Source: Bremia lactucae
Lineage: Eukaryota > Oomycota > Peronosporomycetes > Peronosporales > Peronosporaceae
Length of the DNA: 38,279 nucleotides
NCBI RefSeq assembly: GCF_004359215.1
Contig: NC_090619.1
Location: forward strand, 3,717,137 to 3,755,415
Direction: 5' to 3'
The notes below the pieces were generated by a model. The model did no database searches and had not been told where the DNA came from. It saw nothing but the letters and a program-made list of their open reading frames with translations. The translations under genes were made by a program, and so were the position numbers. Every line of letters starts with the position of its first letter. The stretch's first letter is position 1. This document shows, one piece after another, positions 10,364 through 21,200 of the stretch.

Positions 10364-10417
<54 letters not shown>

Positions 10418-11130
10418 GTAAAAAAAATCACTTTGACATTCAGATCACTGGGCAGAAATCACATTGTGTCAACACCGTATCCGGCCATCACAATGCTTTG
10501 TATTAATTAAACAGTCGAATTCCCCTTGTCCGCTTCAGTTCTGAGACGGTTGTTTAACGCACTAAGGAAACAGCAGCCAGCCCTAAAGCCTACCGCCTTT
10601 CTTTTCGGCACAGCGAGGACAGCCCGACCAATGATTCGCACTCGATTCCCGAAAGGTCCCGACGCAGCCTAAAGTAGGCAGCCACAAGCTTTCCAAAAAT
10701 ATCCCTCGACCCAACCCTCAGAGCCAATCCTTTTCCCGAAGTCACGGATCTATTTTGCCGACTTCCATTATCTACATTCTTCTATCAACTAGAGGCTGCT
10801 AACCTTGGAGACCTGATGCGGTTATGAGTACGAATGGGGGTGCGAATAAATATCTAGCCAAGATTTTCAAGGGCTATCGTTAGCACGCAGGACACTTTAA
10901 AATTTATGGTGCTTTGCCAAGGCATCCTACTTATCGCCGGAAAATTCGATTCCAAGGTAGGATATGCTTGTTAAAAAGGAAAGAGAACTATTTCCTGAGC
11001 CAACGCTAGCGTCTCCTGGTTCGGTTGTATTACCATATATTATCCACGTCTCGGTTCAGAAATATAAACCTGATTCCATTTCGATACACGAGACTGCATA
11101 CAAAACGCAAGGACGAACCCCGCGCCTCAA
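10364..11130 (-). rRNA. Partial 28S rRNA sequence inside a retroelement
   Basis: The plus strand carries the reverse complement of conserved large-subunit rRNA blocks in the right order: GGCTACCTTAAGAGAGTCATAG TTACTCCCGCC (the universally conserved site targeted by R2 elements and I-PpoI), AATTAAACAGTCGAATTCC, CCCTCAGAGCCAATCC, GACCTGATGCGGTTATGAG and TTTCGATACACGAGACTGC (10390-11100). rRNA sense is minus, the same as pol. It is about 760 bases and not part of an rDNA array: both edges run straight into pol sequence. It lacks most of the rRNA and cannot be functional. Edges are accurate to about 10 bases. Confidence 0.88.
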
Positions 11131-11990
11131 GCAGTCAAGCTTTCAAGATGACCACCAAGGACAGTATCGTGTGCCTCATAGAGGTTTAGGTACTTCAAAT
11201 CCTCATCATGAGGAACAACGATGCGCGGAGGATCCGCAGCGTCCGTGCAATAAAGCAACAGGTCGTTATCGATAGAAAATCGATGTAACCTTGCACGCAA
11301 ACGTGCCGACAATTTAGAGCCTTATTCAGTGCTCTTAGATCTTGTAGCAGAGCTACATACAGCTCATCCTGGGCGTAAGCCGAACAAATCATTTAGTAAA
11401 TGGTGACATCACAGTCGTTATTCGAGAGAACTCATAATCCAGCCTGCGTGATAACGCATCAGCCATTCTGCTTGCCAGGCTCATACTCCACCTGGAAAGT
11501 GTATTCGGCAAAAAACGAAAGCTATCGAGCCATTCTCTTTATGAAATGGGGTGACTTAGTCGTATTGCGTAATGGCGCGTGATCTGTATATATTACAAAC
11601 GGCTTAGAGCCTAGCAGATGAACTCTGAATTTAACAAGATCATACTTCATTGCAAGCAACTCTTTGTCAGTCTTTTCCGCAGCTTTAAGCTGTCTAGACT
11701 CGAATGTACTTACACGTTCAATCTCATCAACATCTTTTGTAACAGAGCACTGCCAATGGCAAAATCCGATGCGTCACAAAAAACACTGAAAGTCCAGTTT
11801 GGTTTTTGCAGTGCCAGAATCGGGGCATGGATAAGACTATCCTTATTTGCTTGAAAAGCATCATGTTCTGTGCTAGTCCAGCGCCAATATTTCCCTTTTT
11901 CAAGGAGTTCTGATAATGGCCTAGCCATATCAGCGTAGTTTCGCTGTATTTGTGTAAATAATTGGCGAGACCCAACCACTTACGCAAATC
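11131..11990 (-). pseudogene. RNase H and integrase zinc-binding start, family B copy 1
   Basis: Minus-strand pol pieces. RNase H: WRWTSTEHDAFQANKDSLIHAPILAL, then FCDASDFAIGSALLQK with the metal-binding Asp (11710-11979), and further on a YTDHAPLR-like block near 11590 and a FQVEYEPGKQN block near 11480. The integrase zinc-binding module starts at 11312 (VPHDEDLKYLNLYEAHDTVLGGHL) and holds the His pair. It breaks off right after GGHL, where rRNA sequence takes over, so the Cys pair and catalytic core are absent. Frameshifts are present (for example near 11850-11990). Confidence 0.8.
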
Positions 11991-13240
11991 CTTTTGGTTT
12001 TTAGGAACCGGCCAATCTACAATGGGTTTTATAGTAGCGGGATTCGCATTAAAGCCTCGCTTCCCAATAAAGCACCCTAAAGAAGGAATTCCTTCTGCGC
12101 CAAAAATGCATTTCGATGCATTAAAATACTATTTGTTTGTGCGCATACACTCGAGCACTGCTCACAAATTGTCTGTGGTTTTTCACATTCGACCGACCCT
12201 GCCCCGCACGACTATGGACAAACATGTCATCGAAAAAAGTATGTGCATAACCTCGATGAGGGCGGAACAGTTGTGTCACTAGACGATTAAATGTTGCCGG
12301 GGCGTTGGAAAGCCCTTGTGGCATAACCAACCACTCTCATAGCATACCGCTCGGGGTGCTAACCGCTGTAAGCGGGCTATCGCTAGCTTGCATGCGCAGT
12401 TGGTAGTAACATCGACTAAGTCAAGTGCACTGTTCATCTCGCCAAATTATTCTGAAGATTATCCTTTCTATGAATGGGGGTTTGTGCTGCTATAGTGGCA
12501 GCATTAAGCTTATTAAAACATGTACAATCCGCCATTTACCATTTCGCTTTTTGACACAAAATGTCGGTGTCGAATGGGAAGATTTGCTCGATCGTACCAT
12601 TCCCGCCTCGTGCTTAGCACGGAAGAGTTCGTCAATGACGTCACACTTGGGTAAAGGCCACTACCGTGTCACACATGATTTCGTTTCCGGAACCAAGTCA
12701 ATTTCATGACGGACACATGATCCGGGGGTAAAACAGATGGTGAATTGGTACATAAAACATCTTGGATTTCTTTAATCAAGGAATAAAAGGGATCCGTAGG
12801 ATCTTTAAGGATCGATGACCCACTCCGCGCACTAGGTGCAGCGTTTGCATCATCCAGGAAAGCTTCGTCCAGAAGTGACGATGAGCTTAACTTAATCGTT
12901 AGTTGAATTACCACCATCTCAGATAAGTCGCCAACCTTTAATGCCCGCCCGTACTCATCAATAGACGTTTCATCTAGTTCTAAGAGAACATATAACGACA
13001 GGATTGCCGCAATATTAACTTCTTCCTCGATGCGACCGGTTACACCATTTACAAGCGTATGCAATCGCCCGCTCGTATCACTTTGTGAAGGTATAGACGC
13101 ATCGCGTCTCCTCTATCGCGGAGTAGAGACAATACGCCTCTTAAAGGCCGGAACATTCACGTCCCCAAATTTTCCAGCCTCTATTGGCTCTAAAGTCTGG
13201 TGTCTAATTCGACATCTGACAAGGAGTTAGGTGACTTCCT
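11980..13240 (-). pseudogene. Reverse transcriptase and protease-RT linker, family B copy 1
   Basis: The linker frame 12669-13064 shows LSSSSLLDEAFLDD and DPFYSLIKEIQDVLC...SVLPPDHV, a block typical of oomycete Ty3 elements just before RT. RT palm at 12330-12121 reads VMPQGLSNAPATFNRL then TFFDDMFVHSR: the two catalytic Asp are kept, with Phe in place of the usual Tyr. The N-terminal RT block is damaged (12540-12660). Overall it is interrupted by several shifts and not functional. Confidence 0.8.
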
Positions 13241-14150
13241 TGTCTAGCGACCGTTTACGTGTCACTTCACGTGCATTAGAAAAGTTTGATCTTAAATGCC
13301 CTGGCGAGCCGTCAATTGTGTCACTACTGACACTCGGTATGGTGCCACCTCGGCCGACCACATAAGACATGCCACTCCACGTATATCAGGGATATTACAC
13401 CCTTGATGACTCGGCCTTAGACCTGCAATGCTTTCAGCATTTAGTGAATCGTTATTACAACAAGTATCACTCGACGGAGTTCGTGCCGTACCACCTCCTT
13501 TTTCTGAGTCGGGCTCAGAATTAATGTTTTTAACATTGGAGTTCATAAACTCAGACATACCAATGTCTAGCACACTAACAGATTCAATCATTGATTCGCA
13601 CCAATATCCCTTCTGTTACCTACCAAATGTGGGTTCATGACTCTTCAAAACTTTGCTAGGAACATTGCGCGTGGCGCCTAAGGTCTTAGACCTCCAATCG
13701 ATACATGGCTCACGGCGTTCAACCCAGGCCATACCAAGGATGAGATCATATCTCGAATTTAAATCAAGGACGAGACAGCGCTCCATACTGTCCAAATTTA
13801 GAAACTTAAAACCTAAGATCAACAGAACTTTAGAAGCAGTGACACGATTCCCAATCGCTAAGCGATTAGTGATTGTATCACTTTCATGCACTTTAAGCGC
13901 CTCAGCATATCACTGATTTTCCTTAAGGGAAAGACGTCGAGCATAATTACAAGACGCCCCTGAGTCAACTAAAATTGGCCATGGCTTATCGAAGCCCTTT
14001 GCAGTCGCCTGGGCGACCAACAAGCCAGGCTTGTACTCACGCCTCGTGCCATTACGCTTAGAGCTAATTTGGGCAAGGTTTTGTTTACTCTCACCTCCCA
14101 GCGATGCAACAGAGTCTAGGTCTTCCCCAGTAGGGCGCTCTGCACCCACT
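13241..14150 (-). pseudogene. Aspartic protease region, family B copy 1
   Basis: Minus strand. The active site PWPILVDSGASCNYA is intact (catalytic Asp-Ser-Gly) at about 13945-13990, followed after a frame change by LILGMAWVERREPCIDW, the usual flap-to-core pattern of Ty3 proteases. A variable region follows (SSDTCCNNDSLNAESIAGLRPSHQGCNIP) that is shared with the copy at 1569-1766. Protein processing is lost because the frame is split. Confidence 0.8.
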
Positions 14151-15122
14151 GGGTATCAACGTTTTCCCGCACCGTACCAGATCTCTGGTATAGGTCGGAG
14201 TTGGAGCTCTTTCGAGCTTTACGCGAATGTCTGGGGCGACAGGTCGGACATAAATGTTTCGTGCTTCCGCATATATAATATCTACGGATGCTCTTATGCT
14301 GTTTCACACCTTGAAGTGCCTCTTCTCCTTCTTGAACTAGGTTAAGATCCATTGGTTCCGGTCTATTAGACGGCAACCCTGTGCTCGAAGAGCTTGTACG
14401 GTAAGCAGGCGTGCTAACATGAGCAGGCTTAAAGTCGAACCAGCGCGTAGCGCTATGGCAACTGCCTCTTTGATAGTAGCAAGATGGGATCGGAATAAAT
14501 CCGTCCGGGCAACCCCCTCATTAAGATCCCCATAAAGATACAACAAGTTTTTCTTGCACCGGGTCTTGATGCATAGATGCAAGGAGAGTTCTTAACTCCT
14601 GGACATAGTTCCCTAGGGTTCGTTTACTATATCGAGTCGCTATGAGCCGTGATCACTGGTCATTTGCTGTTTCAGCGAATTCCATGAGGGAAAAGCGTCG
14701 GTTATGGACGTGCTGCACGATAGGGCCAACTTCATGGCTCTACCTCCGAGTTTAAAAATGGCCATAGTCACCTTTTGCCGTTCTCTTATGAACAAGGCGC
14801 AGTCAATGGATATTTCCATCTGCTTAATAAAAAAGGGAGTTTTTCTGCCCCCCCCCTCAAATGTCTTTACATTGACAACTATAGGGCGAGTCTTAGGCTC
14901 TGAATCAGGTACAGAGATGTACTGAGTTGGCATAGATGCCGCAAGGTGATCCTGGACCTGACCGATCAAGGAGGATTCTTATCGCATAAAGGCTTCAAAC
15001 TTTGCATGCAGGACCTCTGGTCCCTGGGATATAATAAACTCATTATATTCAAGCCCAAACAAAGTTTCAAGCTTGTCATACGCTGGGCGTTGCGCCTCTA
15101 AAAGTTCTGGATACTCTTCCAT
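14116..15122 (-). pseudogene. gag, family B copy 1
   Basis: Starts at ATG 15122 (MEEYPELLEAQRPAYDKLETL), 40 bases beyond the primer-binding site. Capsid-like block SIDCALFIRERQKV, AIFKLGGRAMKLAL and FPSWNSLKQQM at about 14660-14830. The nucleocapsid knuckle near 14270 reads YYICGSTKHLCPTC: the pattern CX2CX4HX4C with its first Cys changed to Tyr. There is one stop near 14980 and frame breaks further on. The gag coats element RNA. Confidence 0.82.
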
Positions 15123-15162
15123 TTCAGTACTGACTTAATCTTATAAAGCCTCAGGCGTAAAT

Positions 15163-15180
15163 TGACTACAAATGCTACCA
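15163..15180 (-). promoter_or_regulatory. Primer-binding site, family B copy 1
   Basis: TGGTAGCATTTGTAGTC, two bases after the LTR end on the minus strand. It would pair with a tRNA 3' end ending CTACCA. I cannot name the tRNA. Confidence 0.7.
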
Positions 15181-15182
15181 GG

Positions 15183-15668
15183 TGTAACGAATCTACCTCG
15201 TTCCTTAAGTAAGAGGAAGACTATAAAATTTAAGAGTCTTTTAATTTCATAAAACTAATGGGCTAAACAACTTAAGGAGTCGTACAAACTCTTAAAGCTT
15301 AATGAATCTTAGTTCACAAGATTCAGGGGTTCGTAGAACCAAGTGGCAACTAGTGCCCGAAAGTATGTACCTTATAAAAGCTTCTATCTCTTATAGGTCA
15401 ATGCGCAAGCCTTAGGAAAGACTAGACGCTTTAAGATCAAAAGAGGAACTGTACTTTATTTAATTATTTAAATCGAAAAACCTTACGCTAGCTAATTTAA
15501 AAATAGGTTTCGGCCACCAGATTTTTATCTCGCGGCGACCAAATTTTTTACCCAAACTAAAACGGGATTTTAAAAATTAACTTTTTTGTAATACGATAAA
15601 AGGATATTATACCCATAAAGTAAATGTACCAATACAACGGTTCACCAACCGATGTGTGCCCCATTACA
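15183..15668 (-). mobile_element. 5' LTR of family B copy 1, full length
   Basis: 486 bases, element sense minus: starts TGTAATGGGGCACACATCGGTTGG at 15668 and ends TTCGTTACA at 15183. It shares sequence with the truncated 3' LTR at 8656-8925 and with plus-oriented pieces at 2585, 7870 and 16018. An imperfect start base (TGTAATG for TGTAACG) and indels against the 3' LTR show age. The flanking five bases on the right are CACAT; the other flank is lost. Confidence 0.85.
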
Positions 15669-15905
15669 CACATCCTCCACAAATTCGTTTGTCTACTGGC
15701 ACGAAAGCCTCTCGTCGTCGCCTAAGTGTATTACCGTAGAGACAAGTGACCTTAAAGGAAAGATGATTGACCTATTATATGTTTGTGAAAAGGCACTTAT
15801 AGCTACCGTTATGGAGTCCCTAGGAAACCTCCATCCCGGACTATAGTAATGTCTATGCCGTTAATGTTTCCGGATTGATATTTACCTGAGTCTGCGTTTG
15901 TTTTA
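15669..15905. other. Unassigned piece with a short plus-strand frame
   Basis: Between two LTRs. A plus frame runs to 15846, with the part outside the LTR reading STNSFVYWHESLSSSPK and continuing to LYVCEKALIATVM. Its composition looks protein-like, but I recognise no family. It could be an old gene fragment carried or hit by the elements. Confidence 0.3.
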
Positions 15906-16017
15906 TGTAACGGGTCACTGATAAAAGTGAAATTGAGGTGCCTCCGTAGACTTCATGTACACGACGTTTAGATGAAAGTTTTCAGCTGCTTATTAGTCTT
16001 AGCCACAAAAGGCCGAC
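15906..16017 (-). mobile_element. Truncated LTR piece, family A-like
   Basis: On the plus strand it starts TGTAACGGGTCACTG and includes GTGCCTCCGTAGACTTCATGTACACGACGT, like the outer part of the family A LTR (23788 onward). It is cut after 112 bases by the next TGTAAC terminus at 16018. Confidence 0.6.
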
Positions 16018-16127
16018 TGTAACGGGGCACACTTCGGTTGGTGAACCGTTGTTGTGGTACATTTACTTTGTGGGAAAAATACCATTTTGTTCTATTTAAT
16101 CACTACAATCTCATTTTTTATGGGTAA
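16018..16127 (+). mobile_element. Truncated LTR piece, family B
   Basis: Starts TGTAACGGGGCACACTTCGGTTGGTGAACCG, which is the family B LTR start, in plus orientation. After 110 bases it is cut at GGGTAA by the family A LTR terminus at 16128. This looks like an insertion of the A element into an older B LTR. Confidence 0.75.
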
Positions 16128-16619
16128 TGTAACGGGGCACCTTTCACTAGTACTGATCATTACTAGCTAACCTTACACTGATTGCAGTGTAGGTGTGCCT
16201 CAAAACTTCACGTACTTAAAGGTACAGAGGAAGGTTTCTATGAAGCTAAGGGGCTTAGCTTAAAGGACTAGAATAGAGAAAATAAGAACTGTGTAAATAT
16301 ATTTAGTTTCATACGTCACGATCTTCTATCTACTACTGAACTTATTATATTAAACCTAACTAAGCATGGTCCCTCCTTGCGCACCGCACAATCGTGTCTT
16401 ATAACGGTTGGCGGGGTTGATTTAGACTTAACTTAACCAATCAATAGAGCTAATGCCTTATGCATCAATATTACCAAATTTGGTAACATTTAAACTATTT
16501 TAGTCTAAATTAATAACGATAATAATTTTGTACTTCTTTATTTATTTCCTCTCATAACAAATAACAGTATATATTCTCGTATAGGAAACAATACTCATGT
16601 AACATGACACCCCGTTACA
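16128..16619 (-). mobile_element. 3' LTR of family A copy
   Basis: 492 bases with termini TGTAAC and GTTACA. Element sense is minus, starting TGTAACGGGGTGTCATG at 16619. It shares long blocks with the 5' LTR at 23788-24156 (ATCTTCTATCTACTACTGA, GCGCACCGCACAATCGTG) but holds ~120 extra bases near its start, around CAATATTACCAAATTTGGTAACA. That block is also present in the partial LTR at 5629. Confidence 0.85.
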
Positions 16620-16634
16620 TCACACCCCCTTAAT
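16620..16634 (-). promoter_or_regulatory. Polypurine tract, family A
   Basis: Minus strand TTAAGGGGGTGTGA immediately before the LTR start TGTAACGG. It marks the LTR as 3' and the element as minus-strand. Confidence 0.65.
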
Positions 16635-16637
16635 TAA

Positions 16638-16664
16638 CAGTCACTATAGTGACTATAGTGACTG
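16638..16664. repeat. Perfect inverted repeat, 13-base arms, beside the polypurine tract
   Basis: CAGTCACTATAGT, one base, then ACTATAGTGACTG. It lies between the 3' LTR and the antisense ORF. The family C copy has a different-sequence hairpin in the matching place (35927-35947). Confidence 0.85.
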
Positions 16665-16769
16665 ATGTAGGGTCACAGAAAATACTATTATGTCTTTCCC
16701 TGCAATTTTGCATTGTTGGTTTAGAAAAATATCGATTTTATTTGCATTAATAATTTTGACCAAATTAAC

Positions 16770-18325
16770 ATGGCGACAACTAAGTCTGTGCGCTGGCAGC
16801 TCCACGGATCAGTGCAGATGTTGGTAATGCAAATATTTCAGTAGACTCTAATGCATCTCTGTGGGGAATACGTTACCTCCTACTCCCATTTGGGGTGACT
16901 GGAATATGTCATATGTTGATGCCATTGCAGGTGACGGTGACAAGTCACCTACCTTTCAAGTCACCATCATCGCCGCCTCAGTGGCTACTGTAAAGGCCGC
17001 CGGATGATTTGGGGCCGAGTCCGTTTAATCTTTTGGCTCTAACGTGACAACCAGGGAGGTGTTGATATGTTTGTTCGACTCGTCGGACCTCTATGGTGGG
17101 GAGTCGTCTGACGATGACTCCAGGGACGATGATTACTCTGGTGACGTTAGTGTGCGTCACCAGGAACTAAGTGGTCGCGAGGGAAGAGTGCTGCTGGTGG
17201 TGCTAGTTTACATTTTCAAGACCAGCTCACGGGGTAGCCCATGGAGGCGATATATCGTATCAAGTCAGCGTTAACGTTGACATGAGTCAACATGAGAGGG
17301 ATCGCAATACGTAGCGACTAGCTCCCGGAAAGAAGCCTTTGTTGCCCTCTAAGGGGTTACCTAGCTCGTTTGTTTGGTATAACCAACGATTGATACCATA
17401 TTCCGTTATTCGACTCATCCAGGCTTCACAAGCCTGGTGAGGATGAAATAGAATTCATCATCAATGCCCTTTTCCGGCATTGATGGTACACTTGTAAGCG
17501 AGCAAAGGATGTCAAACCTTTGTTCCAAGCTTGGACAGCCTTTACACAGAATGTGCATAACATCGACCGTGAGGTCTGGCTTGACAAGCAAAATGCTTTC
17601 CATGAACGGTTCGAGACGGACCGTTGTCAGTGCACGCTTTAAGTTGCACCGTTTGTCTAGAGAGGAAGGGATGCTCATGGGGTGACTCACGCCTATGCTG
17701 TTTTAAGGGTGCAGGTCATGCCCTTAGGAAGCATATTCCCTTAAACATCTACATTGGAGGACACTAATCTCACGAGATGCGTCAAGGGATTGAGAACCTC
17801 TAATTCTTTTACGAGCGCGGGAAGCAATCGTTCTCTGTGTCAAGTAGGATAGGTCTCATCTACTGTCGTACGAGACCCAAAGCGTCCATCATCAGTTGAG
17901 AGTGAGGTTCTCAACTATCATGCGAGGGTGGATACCCTCGCCAACGATCGAGATAACTCGTTCGAACACCCTTTACCTCACGGTGATTCGAGAGGCGTTC
18001 AACAAGAAAACGCTTCTCACCACTCGAATTCGTCAATGGATGTGGAAATCGAGTTCGCCTCGTTTGACGAACATGAGTCAACATCGTGATTTGGATCACA
18101 CCCTTATTATTTAAGGAAGGATATTGATCATGAGCGATCCCGTCGTCGCGATGTTTCACGTGACCAGCTGAGAAATTGTGCGCAGGTTGCGACTGATCAG
18201 CTGGCGAACGAAAGGCCACATCAGTCCCTCCAAAACGAGATGGTAACAGCTCGTCATAAGATTTCTTCCTTGGAGGAAAGAGGGGATCGTCTGGTTCACG
18301 AGAATCAGGCTATTCCGAGACAATA
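16770..18325 (+). pseudogene. Antisense ORF of family A, decayed
   Basis: Plus-strand frames opposite to gag-pol, between the 3' LTR and pol and overlapping pol. Blocks in order: an acidic stretch (GGESSDDDSRDDDYSGD, near 17100), KRAKDVKPLFQAW then AFTQNVHNIDREVWL (about 17494-17580), FKLHRLSREEG (about 17637-17670), ISREMRQGI (about 17770), a DNSFEHP block (about 17950), and a C-terminal coiled coil (IDHERSRRRDVSRDQL to SSLEERGDRLVHENQ, ending at TAA 18323). The family C frame at 35957-37522 has the same blocks in the same order. Frameshifts and stops break this copy. Role unknown. Confidence 0.6.
17905..18060 (-). pseudogene. Chromodomain at pol end, family A copy
   Basis: Minus strand: KRFLVERLSNHREVKGVRTSYL then DRWRGYPPSHDS, a chromodomain of the YLVRWRGYPPSHDSW type with V-R changed to D-R. 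It overlaps the antisense ORF head-on. Confidence 0.8.
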
Positions 18326-19772
18326 AGGCTTGGCTCGGAACCATCCGGCTTTGCCGGATGCCCCAGACCGTTCCGGTGAAATCCGAAATCGGAAGAAGCC
18401 TCGTACTGATGGTGAGGGCAGAGACGCCCAACGTTCAGCAGATCGATCGTGTATGCATTGCCTTGGCGGTGCAGTACACGGAGCGGGCCAATATGCCTGG
18501 GCAGTAATTTATTAGTGCCCACATTCGTCACTACATGATTTTGTAGGCTTACCGCTAACAGTAGGACTAGGTCGCTAACATTAAATGAGAGAATGTTTGC
18601 TCTCCCATTTTTGTCTGTTATGTATCTGTCGGTCCACCGCATCAGCGATAAAATCCTATGCGAAACAGACCACTGTTTCTCTAGCCAGCAGGAAATCACC
18701 TCCTGACTCGGTTTTATTTTTGTTTTAAGTGCGATTGGTTCGCACTGCGGAGATATCAATCTCCTCTTCGGTGAGAGCATTATTGTTCTCACTAATTTCA
18801 TGTTTTCGATGCTGAGTCTTTCAGCATCGTTATCAAAGTCAGTAATAGCATTATTGTCATTACTGAGTTTGTCCACTTCAATGTTGATTAAATCAACATT
18901 GGTATCCTTCGCATTGACCTAAGTGCTAATGCGTGATGAGCAAGAGCTAGAAGGTTCGAGCGAGTCCCTCCTCATCTTGAACAAGAGTCACCCTCAAACA
19001 AGGTGGGTGGTTATGCGTGGATGGCGTAAGCCGTTCACGAAGAACGGTGTATCATCCGCTTTGTAGAAGCATGCACTAAGTTGTTGATGGCAAATTCTAC
19101 CATCGGCAAGAACTCGCTCCAAATCTTAAGAGATTAGACGTATCCGCGAAGTATCTCCTCGAGGATATGGTTTGCCCGCTTCGTCTGACCATCCGTTTTT
19201 AGGATGATCATAAGTTGATATATGCAACTGTGTTCCAAGTGATTTAAACACAGTTTGACAAATTCCGCCGTGAATCTAGGGTCTCGATCTGAGACCAGTT
19301 CACGGGGGTAACCCATGGAGTCGAAATATCCTGTAAACAAAGACACGAGCACAGCCTTTGGCTGTGATCGACTCCGGTACTGCAGCAAGATGTACCATTT
19401 TGCTGAAGCGAATTTCAAAAACAAGAATACCATGATTCTTGTGACCGTCGTCAAAAATCCGAAGACGAAGTCCGTGAATATAGACTGCCAACACTCTGCT
19501 GGAACAGGCAGAGGTTGTAACGGAGCACGTTAAGAAGCACTGGGCTTCACCCGTTGACAAATTTTGCAAGCACGTATGTACTAGCGAACGAACTCATATT
19601 GGCGTGGCCAGTAGAAGTCGCGACTTAATGTGTGATGGGTCATGTCACGTCCACGATGACCACTTATAGGTGCATCGTGGCGCTCATACATGATGCGTAA
19701 ACGCAAAATATTTATGGGCGGGAATGACGACACGTGTGTCGCCAGCAATGACTGTGTAATACAGTAATTCAT
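18310..19772 (-). pseudogene. Integrase, family A copy
   Basis: Minus strand. Zinc-binding module RIMYERHDAPISGHRGRDMT (19581-19772). Catalytic core: SKMVHLAAVPESITAKG (19300-19569), then ELVSDRDPRFTAEFVK with the second Asp (19134-19454). The third acidic position is lost: where the family C copy has ETDGQTE, this copy reads KTDGQTK plus one extra A. The C-terminal GPY/F-type module is KLLPRHIGPLRVLHRQGNAYTIDL (18310-18876). Frameshifts separate the parts. It would have joined cDNA to chromatin; now inactive. Confidence 0.82.
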
Positions 19773-19799
19773 TGCTTGTTGTGTATCGATCTGCTAAGA

Positions 19800-21200
19800 T
19801 TCTTGACGACAGAAAACTTATTGTTGCAACAGTGGCCGTATGCTCACTGTTGATTTGTTCGGCTTACTCAAAATGGGGCCGGCACAAAAGAACACCCGCG
19901 ACGATGTTAAGTCGTCCTGTTTTATTCGTTACGGAGAAGTTATACTCCGCAAAGAAAAGCAACCGTCTCGCCATTCTTTTCGCGATCTGTGGACTGTTAA
20001 CGGCCGTACGTTAAGACGCATGGTCCTTATAAATAATGAAAGGTCTATCTCTCAAGAGGAAGACCCCAAGCTTAGCCTGTGCATATTTCATGGCAAGGAC
20101 TTCCTTGCCATGCACTGGATCATTGCGTTCAGCTGGTTGAATTTGACGCGATTGATAATGACGCGTTCTGCACCGTCTGTGTGATATTGCATCATCGCAC
20201 CGCCATTTGCAATAACGCTGGCGTCACAGACCACATGATTTGGTCTGTTTTGGTCATCAATTGCCAGGATTGGCGATTGCATCAAGGTTTGCTTTTTCCC
20301 CTCAAAGGAACGCTGACAATCAGCGTTACATGACCATTTTACATTTTCATTCAACAAAGAAGATGTACTGTCATTTCGGCATAATTGCGTGAGTAGTTGT
20401 GCAGGCATGGCACTAAGCCGAGGAACTTTCGAAGTCCCTTTAGAAAGACTAGCACAGGTCAATCTGTGATCGCCTAGATATTTCCGGATCGGGGCGTACA
20501 CGGCGTTTACCCACGATGCACTAAAGAAGTGGTACTTCGATTGCATTGAATATACACTTCCTGAGATTTGCAGGCAACTTATGCTTACGCATAAGTTGAA
20601 GAACCTTTCGGACGTGGGTACGATTTGCTTCAACGTCCGACTTTGCGTCCATGGCTCTGCTATTAATAAAGACGTCATCAGAATAGCTCGGTGCAAAATC
20701 CCACACCGATCTCAACAGATTGGTTACACATCTGTTAAATGTCACAGGGGCATTTCTAAGTCCCTGTGGCGTGACCAGCCACTCCCATAGCATACCGCTT
20801 GGGTGCTTACTGCTGTGAACAGGATATCCTGTTCACGCATAAGTATCTGATAAATCCGTCCATTAGATCCGAAGACGAAAAGATCGTACTCTTTGACATA
20901 CCATCAATGATAATGTCTTTTCGTGGAATCGGCGTTTGTGCAACCGGTACCGTTGCAGCGGTCAAATTATTGAATACATGCACAATCCACCACTTTCCTG
21001 TTGCTTTACGCACACAGAAGGTCTGGGAGCTATGTGGAGAAGCTGACTCCTGTACATGGCCCGCTACCAAGCGATCGGCAAAGAATTTGTCGATCGCTGA
21101 AAATTGTTCACGAGGCAATGGCCATTGCTTCATGACCAAGTTTTTCAAACTAGGTCGATTTCGTTTCGTGTGCCTTAATCCTGAGGCAGCTCGCACAATA
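19800..21200 (-). pseudogene. Reverse transcriptase and RNase H, family A copy
   Basis: Minus strand. RT fingers at 20807-21196 (WPLPREQFSAIDKFFADRL, PHSSQTFCVRKATGKWWIVH). Palm at 20521-20793: LVTPQGLRNAPVTFNRC then SYSDDVFINSR, keeping both catalytic Asp. RNase H start at 20088-20330: MQSPILAIDDQNRPNHVVCDAS. The frame is interrupted between blocks. This is the closest relative of the 1-1250 fragment. Confidence 0.82.

Noticed and set aside
10364..11130. A functional rDNA locus
   Set aside because: Only part of the large subunit is present and both edges run into retroelement pol.
10072..11275. Frames at 10072-10341 (minus) and 10964-11275 (plus) as separate host genes
   Set aside because: The first is the linker of pol before the chromodomain; the second lies over antisense 28S rRNA sequence and has no protein signature.
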